From contig JAFSEP010000003.1 of the NCBI GenBank assembly GCA_017435665.1, positions 1 to 64,000 of the forward strand: DNA of 64,000 bases. Direction: 5' to 3'. Source of the DNA: Clostridia bacterium (GTDB lineage Bacteria; Bacillota; Clostridia; Oscillospirales; Acutalibacteraceae). Made by a program: the position numbers and the translations under genes. Shown here one piece after another: positions 16,768 through 24,308 of the stretch (positions are counted from its first letter, which is position 1; every line of letters begins with the position of its first letter). The notes below the pieces were generated by a model. It was not told the origin of the DNA. It did not search any database and saw nothing but the letters and a program-made list of their open reading frames with translations.

Positions 16768-17453
16768 TTTCCCGCCTCCTTCAGATACCCGGATGCAGCA
16801 TAATAATGTCTGCCGTTATATTTTACCTTATACCATATATGTCCGTCAGCTTCTATTTTCAGGTCGTTTACGGCAACCTTCAGCATCGTTGCTATCCTGA
16901 CGGTATCAACCTTTTTGCCTGAAAGACCGGGCTTTGTGCGGATATTCAGGTTTGCTATGGTCATATAGCTTGCATACTTTATACCGAGATAGCCGTAAAA
17001 TGATTTTCCTATTGAAGCAGACATACTTTTCTTTTCGTCGCCGTACCATTTTTTCAGTCTGTAATTGACATCAATATGGGTAGAATACTCGTTTCCTCCG
17101 CTTCGGTATCCGATTCCCTTTACCCCGATATCCTCAAGATAAAGTACGATGTACCTTGACTTTATTTTGTTTCCGTTTTTATCATAGGCAATAAAATCTG
17201 CCGCCTTACCCTGAACGTGATTACCTCTGCCCTTGCCTCCGACACGCTTGTCGTGCTTTGCCGTTCTGTATCCGCTTACTATATTTATTTTCGAGCAATC
17301 AAAGTGGTCAAACACCTGCTCAAGAACCGAAATGAGTTCACTTTCTATGAGTATTTTATCGGTTCCGTCCTTACAACGGAACTCCCTGACCTGAAAATGC
17401 GGTGACAGCTTTTTGTTTCCGTCCTTTTTTAAAGAATACGACTTAACTGACAT
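16764..17453 (-). CDS. Phage-type endolysin: M15 peptidase plus SH3b domain
   Basis: 229 residues from ATG at 17453, which lies after a GGGGGAG site and overlaps the holin gene by 11 bases; a GTG three codons upstream is an alternative. Residues about 10-140 form an M15_3-type D-Ala-D-Ala carboxypeptidase/L,D-endopeptidase with zinc motifs GNHVQGKAADF and STHIDVNY. Residues about 160-229 form a bacterial SH3 domain (TIANLNIRTKPGLSGKKVD). It would cut peptidoglycan stem peptides once released by the neighbouring holin. Gene order BppU-like, holin, endolysin, XhlA-like is that of a phage late region, but no capsid or tail gene accompanies it. Confidence 0.8.
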   Translation of the reverse strand: MSVKSYSLKKDGNKKLSPHFQVREFRCKDGTDKILIESELISVLEQVFDHFDCSKINIVSGYRTAKHDKRVGGKGRGNHVQGKAADFIAYDKNGNKIKSRYIVLYLEDIGVKGIGYRSGGNEYSTHIDVNYRLKKWYGDEKKSMSASIGKSFYGYLGIKYASYMTIANLNIRTKPGLSGKKVDTVRIATMLKVAVNDLKIEADGHIWYKVKYNGRHYYAASGYLKEAGK

Positions 17454-17652
17454 TTTCAGCACACTCCCCCAGATTCATCACCGCCGAAAGCCCGGCTGCA
17501 AGAGAGGAAACCACGGCAGACATAACAAGCTTTTCGTTGATATCGTTCTCCGTAACAAGCACAAACTGACCTGCAAGGGTGCTGAGAAATGCCTGAAAAA
17601 ACGTTCTCAGACCTCGGTAAAGCCACGGTCTTGATTTGATATACTCAATCAT
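17443..17652 (-). CDS. Phage r1t-type holin
   Basis: 69 residues with two hydrophobic segments. The N-terminal KSRPWLYRGLRTFFQAFLST and the TLAGQFVLV stretch resemble holins of the lactococcal phage r1t group (short RxxKTxxQ-like opening, two membrane spans). It precedes and overlaps the endolysin gene, the normal place for a holin. The match is by pattern only. Confidence 0.6.
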   Translation of the reverse strand: MIEYIKSRPWLYRGLRTFFQAFLSTLAGQFVLVTENDINEKLVMSAVVSSLAAGLSAVMNLGECAENVS

Positions 17653-17667
17653 TTCTTCTCCCCCTTA

Positions 17668-18732
17668 TTACGCATCTGTGCCCCACACCTCAAAGGATGT
17701 ACCGGTAAGAATATTTGTTGTTGATGTGGCACTGGGAGTAAAGACCAGTTTCAGGCTGGTAAGTGTCTCATCAGTAAGGGAAGAAGTTTCATTGCAGACA
17801 AGCATTCTGTGAACATCACCGTCATCCTTATCCTGCCTGAGACACTTGTTTTTCCATCTTCCGTGTTCTCTGGTGGAGGTAAAGCTGCCGAAAACCGTCT
17901 TGGCCTGCTCCATAAAGAACTGACAGTTCATAAGCAGAGTTCCTTCACTGTCAATATTTGCGGCATTTGCATAAAACTTTACATCAATGCTTTTACCCAT
18001 AGCAATTGTTCTTTTGACGTAAATCGCCAAATCCTTGAGGGCAAACGGCTTTCCGCTGCTGTCAAAAGCAATGAAAACAGATTCAATCATCTTTCCCGTG
18101 CTGTCAAACTTAACGTCTACGTTTTCGATAACCTTTGATGAATTTATCGGTGCAGTAAACTTTATAAGCTGTCGGGGAGTGCTTTTTTTCTGAAACTCTT
18201 CTGCCAGCGAATCAACGTATTCGTTAGTTGCATACGCCTTCAGCTCTCTGTCCCTGCTGAAAAATCCTGCATCATTTTCAAGGTCACTTGTTTTGGTAGG
18301 AATTTTTTCCGTTATTTCTCTTACGATTTCTTCCTTGAATCTTTCCATAAATGCAGGATTGTATTCAAGAAAATCACGCTGATAGTCAACCGAAGGTTCA
18401 ACAATCATTGTGAGCTTCTCGGAGTAATACTTGATTTCTCCCTCATCATCGGAAAACGCAAGCTGAATAAAGAAGGTGCCGGCCTTCTGTGTGTATCTTT
18501 CGCTGATATGCCATACAGCTGACATACTGTCAACATTTGCTACGTATTCAAGCTCGTTACCCGTAACTATTGCATCACCGCTTGAAATAAGCAATGTGGG
18601 CGTAAGCGAAGTCAGGTCTATCCCATCTATAACGTTGGGATGTGAATATGTAACGTTTGTAACCATATTTTCAAACTGCCTGACGGTAAATGTTTTTGTT
18701 GTCAAATTTTGACTTATGAATAAGTAATCCAT
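17668..18732 (-). CDS. BppU-like phage baseplate/receptor-binding protein
   Basis: 354 residues from ATG at 18732, after GAAAGGAAAG; six extra codons upstream lack a site. The N-terminal third (LFISQNLTTKTFTVRQFENM, then YSHPNVIDGIDLTSLTP and FIQLAFSDDEGEIKYYSEKL) resembles BppU N-terminal domains of siphophage baseplates. The short helix PTKTSDLENDAGFFS often links phage tail fibre parts. The C-terminal half is a beta-rich domain that I do not recognise. It is the first gene of the orphan lysis cassette and is 15 bases from the holin. Confidence 0.55.
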   Translation of the reverse strand: MDYLFISQNLTTKTFTVRQFENMVTNVTYSHPNVIDGIDLTSLTPTLLISSGDAIVTGNELEYVANVDSMSAVWHISERYTQKAGTFFIQLAFSDDEGEIKYYSEKLTMIVEPSVDYQRDFLEYNPAFMERFKEEIVREITEKIPTKTSDLENDAGFFSRDRELKAYATNEYVDSLAEEFQKKSTPRQLIKFTAPINSSKVIENVDVKFDSTGKMIESVFIAFDSSGKPFALKDLAIYVKRTIAMGKSIDVKFYANAANIDSEGTLLMNCQFFMEQAKTVFGSFTSTREHGRWKNKCLRQDKDDGDVHRMLVCNETSSLTDETLTSLKLVFTPSATSTTNILTGTSFEVWGTDA

Positions 18733-18888
18733 TTTTCTTTCCTTTCTCAAATAAAAGATTAAACAGCCTTCACACGCATACCAAAGCGTATGAAAGCTGT
18801 CTTGAGCCTTTACAACCGAGAGGTTTTCCTCTCAATTTCTATTATATGAGCAAAAAAACAAAATGTCAATACTTTTTAGAACATTTGT

Positions 18889-19386
18889 TCACCATTTCAA
18901 CCTGTGCAGCTCACCCTCGCATAATAAATCAGGATAATCCCACTGCCTGAGCACCTCATAAACTCCTATTGCAACAGAATTTGATAAATTGAGGCTTCTT
19001 GAATCGTTTATCATGGGAATACGGACACAGTTATCCTTGTTTTCCTTGAGCAGTTCCTCAGGTAAGCCTGCAGTTTCCTTGCCGAAAAACAGATAACAGT
19101 TATCCGGATACTCAATATCGGAATGGATGTTAAGTGCCTTCGTTGTAAAATAATAAAAGCTACCGTCTTTGTTCTTTTCAAAGAAATCATCAAGATTTTT
19201 GTAATAGGTTATATCGAGCAGGTGCCAATAATCCAAGCCTGCTCTTTTCAGGTATTTATCGTCAATGCTGAAGCCCATAGGTTCAATTATATGCAGACCT
19301 GCGCCTGTTGCCGCACAGGTTCTTGCTATATTTCCCGTGTTCTGCGGAATTTCAGGCTCCACAAGAACAATATTTAACTTTGCCAT
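18889..19386 (-). CDS. trmL: tRNA (cytidine(34)-2'-O)-methyltransferase
   Basis: 165 residues, a SPOUT methyltransferase of the YibK/TrmL group that 2'-O-methylates the wobble base of leucine tRNAs. Diagnostic segments: NIVLVEPEIPQNTGNIARTC at the start, CYLFFGKETAGLPEELL near 95 and IPMINDSRSLNLSNSVAIGV near 120, which forms the knot. It lies 15 bases downstream of the unrecognised gene ending at 19402, so it may be cotranscribed with it. Confidence 0.92.
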   Translation of the reverse strand: MAKLNIVLVEPEIPQNTGNIARTCAATGAGLHIIEPMGFSIDDKYLKRAGLDYWHLLDITYYKNLDDFFEKNKDGSFYYFTTKALNIHSDIEYPDNCYLFFGKETAGLPEELLKENKDNCVRIPMINDSRSLNLSNSVAIGVYEVLRQWDYPDLLCEGELHRLKW

Positions 19387-19401
19387 ATTAATCGTCCTTT
19401 A

Positions 19402-19938
19402 CTAATCTTCATCATCATACAAATCCGGATAAAAACCAAAATCTAAGGTTTTATCACGTTGATTGGGCGGAACGAATTTTAAAACACCTCTACGCTCCAT
19501 ATTTTCAATAATACTTGGTTCTCTTTTTTCTTTCACGACTCTTTCATATACCAATCTTTGAATGTAATACATCCCGGAAATCAAGAAAAAAGCGGCGTTC
19601 TTTGATATCAATCCAAAATAATACTCGCCTATAATATCCTGTGTATTTTCATAAAATGTTACATTTAAAACTTCTGTATCCATATCGTGTCGCAATTCAA
19701 AATTAGAAAAACCGCAAACATAATACTTATTTTCGTTGTCATTTTTTGGTTTTACAAAAGCCAAACAAAAATCAAAGCCCATTGTTTCGCATTCGGTAAG
19801 CCAGGCATGATATTTTTCAACGTCTTTTTCTTTCATCTTAAGTATGGTAAAGTACTTAAGTTTTCCCTTTTTTCTCTCTGCCATACAATACTTCAAGCAT
19901 CTTTTTACGTCTATATCATCGGCTTCAACTCTAGGCAT
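19402..19938 (-). CDS. Unrecognised protein behind tandem structured RNAs
   Basis: 178 residues from ATG at 19938; the longer frame would start inside the RNA terminator hairpin and is rejected. I do not recognise a family. The protein is soluble in appearance, with basic and acidic stretches (KYCMAERKKGKLKYFTILKM, KPKNDNENKYYVCGFSNFEL) and one moderately hydrophobic segment (YYFGLISKNAAFFLISGMYY) near 110; the C-terminus is acidic (DLYDDED). The first 180 bases I counted (19441-19620) are about one third G+C, lower than the flanking mannosidase. Directly upstream are two separately promoted, terminator-ended structured RNAs; the nearer terminator ends 45 bases before this start, so read-through could feed the gene. 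Confidence 0.65.
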   Translation of the reverse strand: MPRVEADDIDVKRCLKYCMAERKKGKLKYFTILKMKEKDVEKYHAWLTECETMGFDFCLAFVKPKNDNENKYYVCGFSNFELRHDMDTEVLNVTFYENTQDIIGEYYFGLISKNAAFFLISGMYYIQRLVYERVVKEKREPSIIENMERRGVLKFVPPNQRDKTLDFGFYPDLYDDED

Positions 19939-19982
19939 CCTGATTATCAATCCTTTGTTTTGAAAATAAAAGACACACAAAC

Positions 19983-20133
19983 AAAAAGTGCGTCCGCAAG
20001 AGACGCACCGAAAAATGCATCTCGTTTGTTGCGACACAAAATCTAACTACCTATTTTGGGTATGATAAGATCGAGATACACTTTTACCAAAGTGTTTCCC
20101 AAAATAGATATAATATAAGATTTTATGTCGCAA
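19983..20133 (-). ncRNA. Structured small RNA, copy 1 (proximal to the unrecognised gene)
   Basis: Predicted transcript from about 20133 to 19983. The 16-base arms 20118-20133 and 20029-20044 close the molecule. Inside, CCCAAAATAG (20098-20107) pairs with CTATTTTGGG (20051-20060), and a hairpin ACACTTT-TACC-AAAGTGT lies at 20078-20095. A six-base segment in the inner loop (20072-20077) is complementary to 20019-20024 and could form a pseudoknot. The 3' end is a terminator, GTGCGTC (19988-19994) with GACGCAC (20002-20008), followed by U residues. Read on the minus strand, GAGATGCA just upstream can pair with the 5' side of that terminator (TGCGTCTC), an alternative fold. Family unknown. Confidence 0.75.
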
Positions 20134-20137
20134 AGAT

Positions 20138-20166
20138 AATTTACCACATTTTCAATAAAAAATCAA
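20138..20166 (-). promoter_or_regulatory. Promoter of structured RNA copy 1
   Basis: On the minus strand, TTGATT (20166-20161) and TAAATT (20143-20138) are spaced 17 bases. The expected start falls at the first base of the closing stem of the RNA. Confidence 0.65.
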
Positions 20167-20175
20167 CATTTAAAT

Positions 20176-20331
20176 AAAAAAGTGCGTCCGCAAGAGACGC
20201 ACCGAAAAATGCATCTCGTTTTAGACTGCAACATCAAAAACATATTCTCACCATAAGATATAGTCAGAAGAGACACACTTTTACCCAAAGAGTGCCTTAT
20301 AGTGAGAAAAATATACATTTTTGATGTTGCG
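20176..20331 (-). ncRNA. Structured small RNA, copy 2 (distal)
   Basis: Same architecture as copy 1. GCAACATCAAAAA and TTTTTGATGTTGC (20318-20330 / 20228-20240) form the closing stem. TTCTCACCATAAG (20245-20257) pairs with CTTATAGTGAGAA (20296-20308). The terminator GTGCGTC/GACGCAC (20182-20188 / 20196-20202) and about 40 preceding bases are identical to copy 1, while the stems differ in sequence and remain paired. The inner-loop to pre-terminator pseudoknot is weaker here, about five pairs with one G-U. Confidence 0.75.
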
Positions 20332-20336
20332 AAAAT

Positions 20337-20365
20337 AATTTACCACATTTTCAATAAAAAATCAA
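20337..20365 (-). promoter_or_regulatory. Promoter of structured RNA copy 2
   Basis: TTGATT (20365-20360) and TAAATT (20342-20337), 17-base spacer, in a block of about 35 bases nearly identical to the promoter of copy 1. Confidence 0.65.
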
Positions 20366-20374
20366 CATTGAAAT

Positions 20375-20402
20375 GCAAAAAAGGAGACCGAAGTCTCCTT
20401 TT
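20375..20402 (-). terminator. Terminator of the alpha-mannosidase gene
   Basis: AAGGAGAC (20381-20388), loop CGAA, GTCTCCTT (20393-20400); on the minus strand a run of U follows. It lies directly before the promoter of RNA copy 2. Confidence 0.85.
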
Positions 20403-20404
20403 AA

Positions 20405-23400
20405 TTATTCAACGTTTGCAGTTTCTTCAACGGGAGCCTTTGATTTCTTAGCCTTCTTAGAAGCCTTCTTTTCAAGCTTAGCATTTTTCTTTGCTTCTTT
20501 TTCAGCTATCTTGTCGAGCTTCTTCTGCTCCTTCTTCTGGTGCTCCTTAATGATTCTGTCTTCCTTCTTTGCAACCTTTTCAGCCTTTGCAGCAGCCTTC
20601 TTATCAGCAACACGAGCCTTATACTTATCCTTAGCCATAACCTTCTTGAGCTGCTTCTCGTATGCTTCAATCTGGAATTCACCGAGCTTGAAGCTGAAGG
20701 GTCTGCGCTCAATCGAGTCATACATTTCGCTGACGATAACTGTGCTTGCAGTATCATTTATCTGGGTTGCAGCCATAACAATAAGCTCATTGCCTTCGGG
20801 AAGTGTAACCTTCTTTGCGCCCTTTACGTATAAGTCATATCTGAAGAAGAACAGCTGGTTTGCAACATTGTCACCCTCAGGAGAATGTGTATGTGTGCAT
20901 TCCCAAGCGAGCTTATCTCTCTTGATGAAGGCTGTTTCCTTGAGATCATATAAATCCCAGCAGCCGATTCTTTCTTCAAGAGCCTGAACAGGAACAACAA
21001 CCTCTTCATCATCTACCTTAAAGATGAAGTCGCCGTCACCTACAAGGCTGGCTGCTACGATTGAAAGTGTATCGCAGTCAACGTCAATTTCCTGACCGTC
21101 ACAAATAAGTGCGTTGTTCATTGCGTTTGTTGTCTGACCGAGCTTGAAGTCTACGCCACCGCAGGTAATCTCTGCAGGGAAGATTTCTGCAGGAATTGAA
21201 ACACCCTTTGTGGGGATAATTGTTGCTTCTCTTGCATCGTTTGAAGTAACAACGTCAACGTTGAAGGGAAGAGCAACAGACATCTGTGATGCCTTCTCTG
21301 ATACTCTGCCGCCAACAAGCTTAACCGCAAAGGTCTTTACCTCATAGGGAGCAAGGTCGAATACAAGTCTGCCGTCATCAACAACAGCCTCACCCAGCTC
21401 TTCCTCTGAAGCGTATACCTCTCTTGCACTTTCAATGCCGTTGCCGAGGCTTATCTTAACATTTCTTGTTATTCTGTTTGCGCCTTCGTTTACACGGATG
21501 ATGATTTCATCTGTATCCTCAGCCTTCTTGATAGCTCTGATGATAACGTTTTCGTCAGAGATTGTGCCGAAGCTGTATTCGCTGCCGAGAACACCTACGT
21601 GCTTATCTGTTACGAATACACCCATAGGCTGATTGAAGCATCTTGCATAGAACTGAGTTCCGTTTTCGTAGCCGCCGTGATGTGAATAGATACCGTAGCC
21701 GTAGCGGTTGATACCGAGATCCATCATACTCTGCATACTGTCGTCACGGTAGTTGTTCTTAGGTGTGAAGATAGCTGTCAGACGAAGTGTATTGTTGTCG
21801 GGCTTATCCCAACCGTATTTACTGTCGCTGAACACGGATACACCGTAATAATTCTTGCTGTCGCTGAGGTCTGCCCACTTCTGTGCAGGAACTTCATAAA
21901 GCTGCTTGTTTCTGTTGCCTCTGCCGATAACACCAAGACCGAGGTCGAAGGATGCAGTCTTTGAAGAAGCTGTAAAAGCAAATCTGTTCTTCAGGAGAGC
22001 TTTTGTTGTTCTCCAGTCGATTTCGTTCTGCACCTGAACGTACTTGCCGCCTGCAGCAAGTGATACATAGTATGTATAATCAGCGTGGTCTGTGTTCTGG
22101 CTTACCTTAACGGTAACTCTTGCGGGACCTCTTTCGATAACCTCTGTTATACCGTTACCTGCGAATTCCCAGGGTATACCCTTAACGTCCTTATAAAGGA
22201 TTTCCCAAGCTGCATATTCCTTGCCGCCCTGAGCAAGCATTACGTGATAGCCGATGGGCTTTTTGAGCAATTCCTTGTTTGCAAGGGTCTTATCAATGAT
22301 TGATGAAATATTACCGTTTTCGTCAATCATAATGAAATACTTTTCATTTTCAAGTGAACACTCACTTACTCTGAGAGTATTGTTTACGGGAGATCTTTCC
22401 TCAGAAATTCTGATATCAAATGCCTTGTAGCCGAGAGCAGGAACAGTTGCAACGAAAACAGCCTTTGCGCCTGTCTTTGTTCTGTCTGTAAGCTGACAGG
22501 GATACTCGTCACCCTTTGAGTCAAATACTCTGATGAATTCAATATCTTCACCGATAAGCTCAACCTCAACAGCCTCAGATCTTGTCTGTTCAAGAGAGTT
22601 GGCAACAACAACGGCTGTTCCCTTAGCCCAAGAGGTATCAATATTCTTGATTACCTGCTGACCGGCACCCTCGTATACATTAGTGAACTGGTTTGCACTC
22701 ATAATAAGGTCATTCCAGCTTCTCTGATATACCTTCTGCAAGGATGTACCTGTTATATCGTCATGGAATGTGTGAGCGATTGTTCTCTTCCATGCTTTTT
22801 CAATTTCTGCCTGGGGATATGCAGTATCAGTAAGATATGAAGCCATAACCGCACTTCTTTCAGCCATATCAGCCAATTCCTCGTTGCGGCGGTTCATTCT
22901 CTTGCCGAATGCTCTTGAAGTATACGCACCTGCTCCGTGTGTAGACATAAGAAGCTCATCTCTGAATTCGGGAAGCTTATAGATTTCATCGTTTGAAAGC
23001 TCAGCAAGATCCTCGAAAATCTTGTCTGACTTTGCGCTGTAAACCTTTACACGTTCGCTTTCGTTTGCCTGAAGCTCTGTGCAGACTGTCTTTACGCTCT
23101 CCTCCTTAGGAGCACCGCCCACATCACCTGTACCGTGTAATGCGAGTGTCCAACCAAGGCCGCCTTCCTTTTCGTTACGGCGGATTTTCTTTATCATCTT
23201 AGGATTCTTTCTTACAAGCTTATAGCTGCTGCAATATGAAAGACCGTCAAGATTTGCAAATATCCACTTGCCGTTTGAGCCGTACCATCTGCCCAGATCA
23301 AAGGGAATGCCGTTTGCACTGCCCCATGACAGCTTCTGAGTGGTAAAGCCGAGAAGATTTGCATGGTTTGCTACTGAAGGTAATGCCCAACCGAAGCCGA

Positions 23401-23785
23401 AGCTATCGGGAAGATAGATATCCTTGCTTCTCTTTCCGAATGTCTTTTCAAAATATCCGTTACCGTAGAGAATGTTTCTGAAAAGCAATTCAGGTGACGG
23501 AACGTTTACGTCGCCGTTTTCATAGCTGCTGCCGGCAACGTTCCACTTACCTTTTTCAACGTAAACCTTGAGCTGCTCGAAAAGCTCAGGATAGTATTCC
23601 TCCATAAGCTCATAACGGTAAGCACCCTCAAAGCTAAACTTATAATCAGGGTAAGCTTCAAAAAGCTTGAAGTTCTCAGCAAGAGTGTTAAATATACACT
23701 CGCTGACAGTGTGTTCAAAATCCCAATTCCATACTGTGTCCAGATGAGCAGTGGCCACAGTATAAACTCTCCTGTCATTTACCAT
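20405..23785 (-). CDS. GH38 alpha-mannosidase with a long Lys/Ala-rich C-terminal tail
   Basis: 1126 residues from ATG at 23785, preceded by AAAGGA; a TTG three codons upstream is less likely. The N-terminus carries the GH38 zinc motif AHLDTVWNW (His14, Asp16) and the nucleophile region YLPDSFGFGWALPS (Asp127); THGAGAYTSRAFGKRMNRRN and IAHTFHDDITGTS are also typical. It removes terminal alpha-mannose from glycans. No signal peptide is present, so it probably acts in the cytosol on imported mannosides. The last 75 residues or so are almost pure Lys, Ala and Glu (KKAAAKAEKVAKKE, EKKASKKAKKSK), unlike ordinary GH38 enzymes. The gene has its own promoter and terminator. Confidence 0.88.
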   Translation of the reverse strand: MVNDRRVYTVATAHLDTVWNWDFEHTVSECIFNTLAENFKLFEAYPDYKFSFEGAYRYELMEEYYPELFEQLKVYVEKGKWNVAGSSYENGDVNVPSPELLFRNILYGNGYFEKTFGKRSKDIYLPDSFGFGWALPSVANHANLLGFTTQKLSWGSANGIPFDLGRWYGSNGKWIFANLDGLSYCSSYKLVRKNPKMIKKIRRNEKEGGLGWTLALHGTGDVGGAPKEESVKTVCTELQANESERVKVYSAKSDKIFEDLAELSNDEIYKLPEFRDELLMSTHGAGAYTSRAFGKRMNRRNEELADMAERSAVMASYLTDTAYPQAEIEKAWKRTIAHTFHDDITGTSLQKVYQRSWNDLIMSANQFTNVYEGAGQQVIKNIDTSWAKGTAVVVANSLEQTRSEAVEVELIGEDIEFIRVFDSKGDEYPCQLTDRTKTGAKAVFVATVPALGYKAFDIRISEERSPVNNTLRVSECSLENEKYFIMIDENGNISSIIDKTLANKELLKKPIGYHVMLAQGGKEYAAWEILYKDVKGIPWEFAGNGITEVIERGPARVTVKVSQNTDHADYTYYVSLAAGGKYVQVQNEIDWRTTKALLKNRFAFTASSKTASFDLGLGVIGRGNRNKQLYEVPAQKWADLSDSKNYYGVSVFSDSKYGWDKPDNNTLRLTAIFTPKNNYRDDSMQSMMDLGINRYGYGIYSHHGGYENGTQFYARCFNQPMGVFVTDKHVGVLGSEYSFGTISDENVIIRAIKKAEDTDEIIIRVNEGANRITRNVKISLGNGIESAREVYASEEELGEAVVDDGRLVFDLAPYEVKTFAVKLVGGRVSEKASQMSVALPFNVDVVTSNDAREATIIPTKGVSIPAEIFPAEITCGGVDFKLGQTTNAMNNALICDGQEIDVDCDTLSIVAASLVGDGDFIFKVDDEEVVVPVQALEERIGCWDLYDLKETAFIKRDKLAWECTHTHSPEGDNVANQLFFFRYDLYVKGAKKVTLPEGNELIVMAATQINDTASTVIVSEMYDSIERRPFSFKLGEFQIEAYEKQLKKVMAKDKYKARVADKKAAAKAEKVAKKEDRIIKEHQKKEQKKLDKIAEKEAKKNAKLEKKASKKAKKSKAPVEETANVE

Positions 23786-23872
23786 TTTAAACAATTCCTT
23801 TCAATAGTAAAAGTTTGTAAAAAGTGTCTTGCATATCCGCTGACGGACATAATAATCCAAATTACCTTGACT

Positions 23873-23901
23873 ATTTTAACATAATAAAAATTTTTTTACA
23901 A
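23873..23901 (-). promoter_or_regulatory. Promoter of the alpha-mannosidase gene
   Basis: On the minus strand, TTGTAA (23901-23896) and TAAAAT (23878-23873) are spaced 17 bases, about 90 bases upstream of the start codon. Confidence 0.5.
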
Positions 23902-23985
23902 TATGCTTTTGAAAAAATTATTCCGTATTTTCTTAAAATTTTGCCATTTAAATGCTTTTTTCTCGTTTTCTTATCGTTATTTATG

Positions 23986-24028
23986 AAAAAAATAAGAAAT
24001 CGGAACAGCTTTTTGCTGCTCCGATTTC
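23986..24028 (-). terminator. Terminator of the DUF1540 gene
   Basis: GAAATCGGAACAGC (23996-24009) pairs with GCTGCTCCGATTTC (24015-24028) with one mismatch; on the minus strand a long U-rich stretch follows. Confidence 0.8.
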
Positions 24029-24056
24029 TCTGTCATTTCAATACGTGTCGGGTTTC

Positions 24057-24224
24057 TTATTTCATTTCGAAAGACTTGCAGTCAACACATTCGCACTTTG
24101 TGGGGTCGCTTTCGTGAGTGCCGATCATAATCTTGTCAAGAGAACAGTAATTCTGTGACTGACAATGATACTTACAGTTGTTTACGGTACAGCCGATGCT
24201 TGTGTTTGCTTTGTTGCAGGACAT
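24057..24224 (-). CDS. Small cysteine-rich DUF1540-type protein
   Basis: 55 residues, start ATG at 24224 after a GGAGG site. The cysteine pattern (MSCNKANTSIGCTVNNCKYH, CQSQNYCSLDKIMIG, CECVDCKSF) matches DUF1540, a short metal-binding-type domain common in spore-forming Firmicutes. Eight cysteines and one histidine in 55 residues suggest zinc binding. It is a single-gene unit with its own terminator. Role is unknown. Confidence 0.8.
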   Translation of the reverse strand: MSCNKANTSIGCTVNNCKYHCQSQNYCSLDKIMIGTHESDPTKCECVDCKSFEMK

Positions 24225-24239
24225 AAATATACCTCCGTA

Positions 24240-24277
24240 AAAAAATAATGGCGAAGGCTCTGTGCCTTCGCCATTTA
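24240..24277 (-). terminator. Terminator of the Fn3 protein gene 24309-26180
   Basis: AATGGCGAAGGC pairs with GCCTTCGCCATT around a five-base loop (24248-24276); on the minus strand it is followed by seven U. Confidence 0.85.
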
Positions 24278-24308
24278 TTATGTCCTTAATCGGGATTTAT
24301 ATTCTTTA

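Noticed and set aside
19983..20366. Reading the duplicated units as a CRISPR array, retron or ToxI-type repeat array
   Set aside because: There are only two units of about 195-200 bases with promoters and terminators, no spacers, no reverse transcriptase, and the next gene does not look like ToxN/AbiQ.
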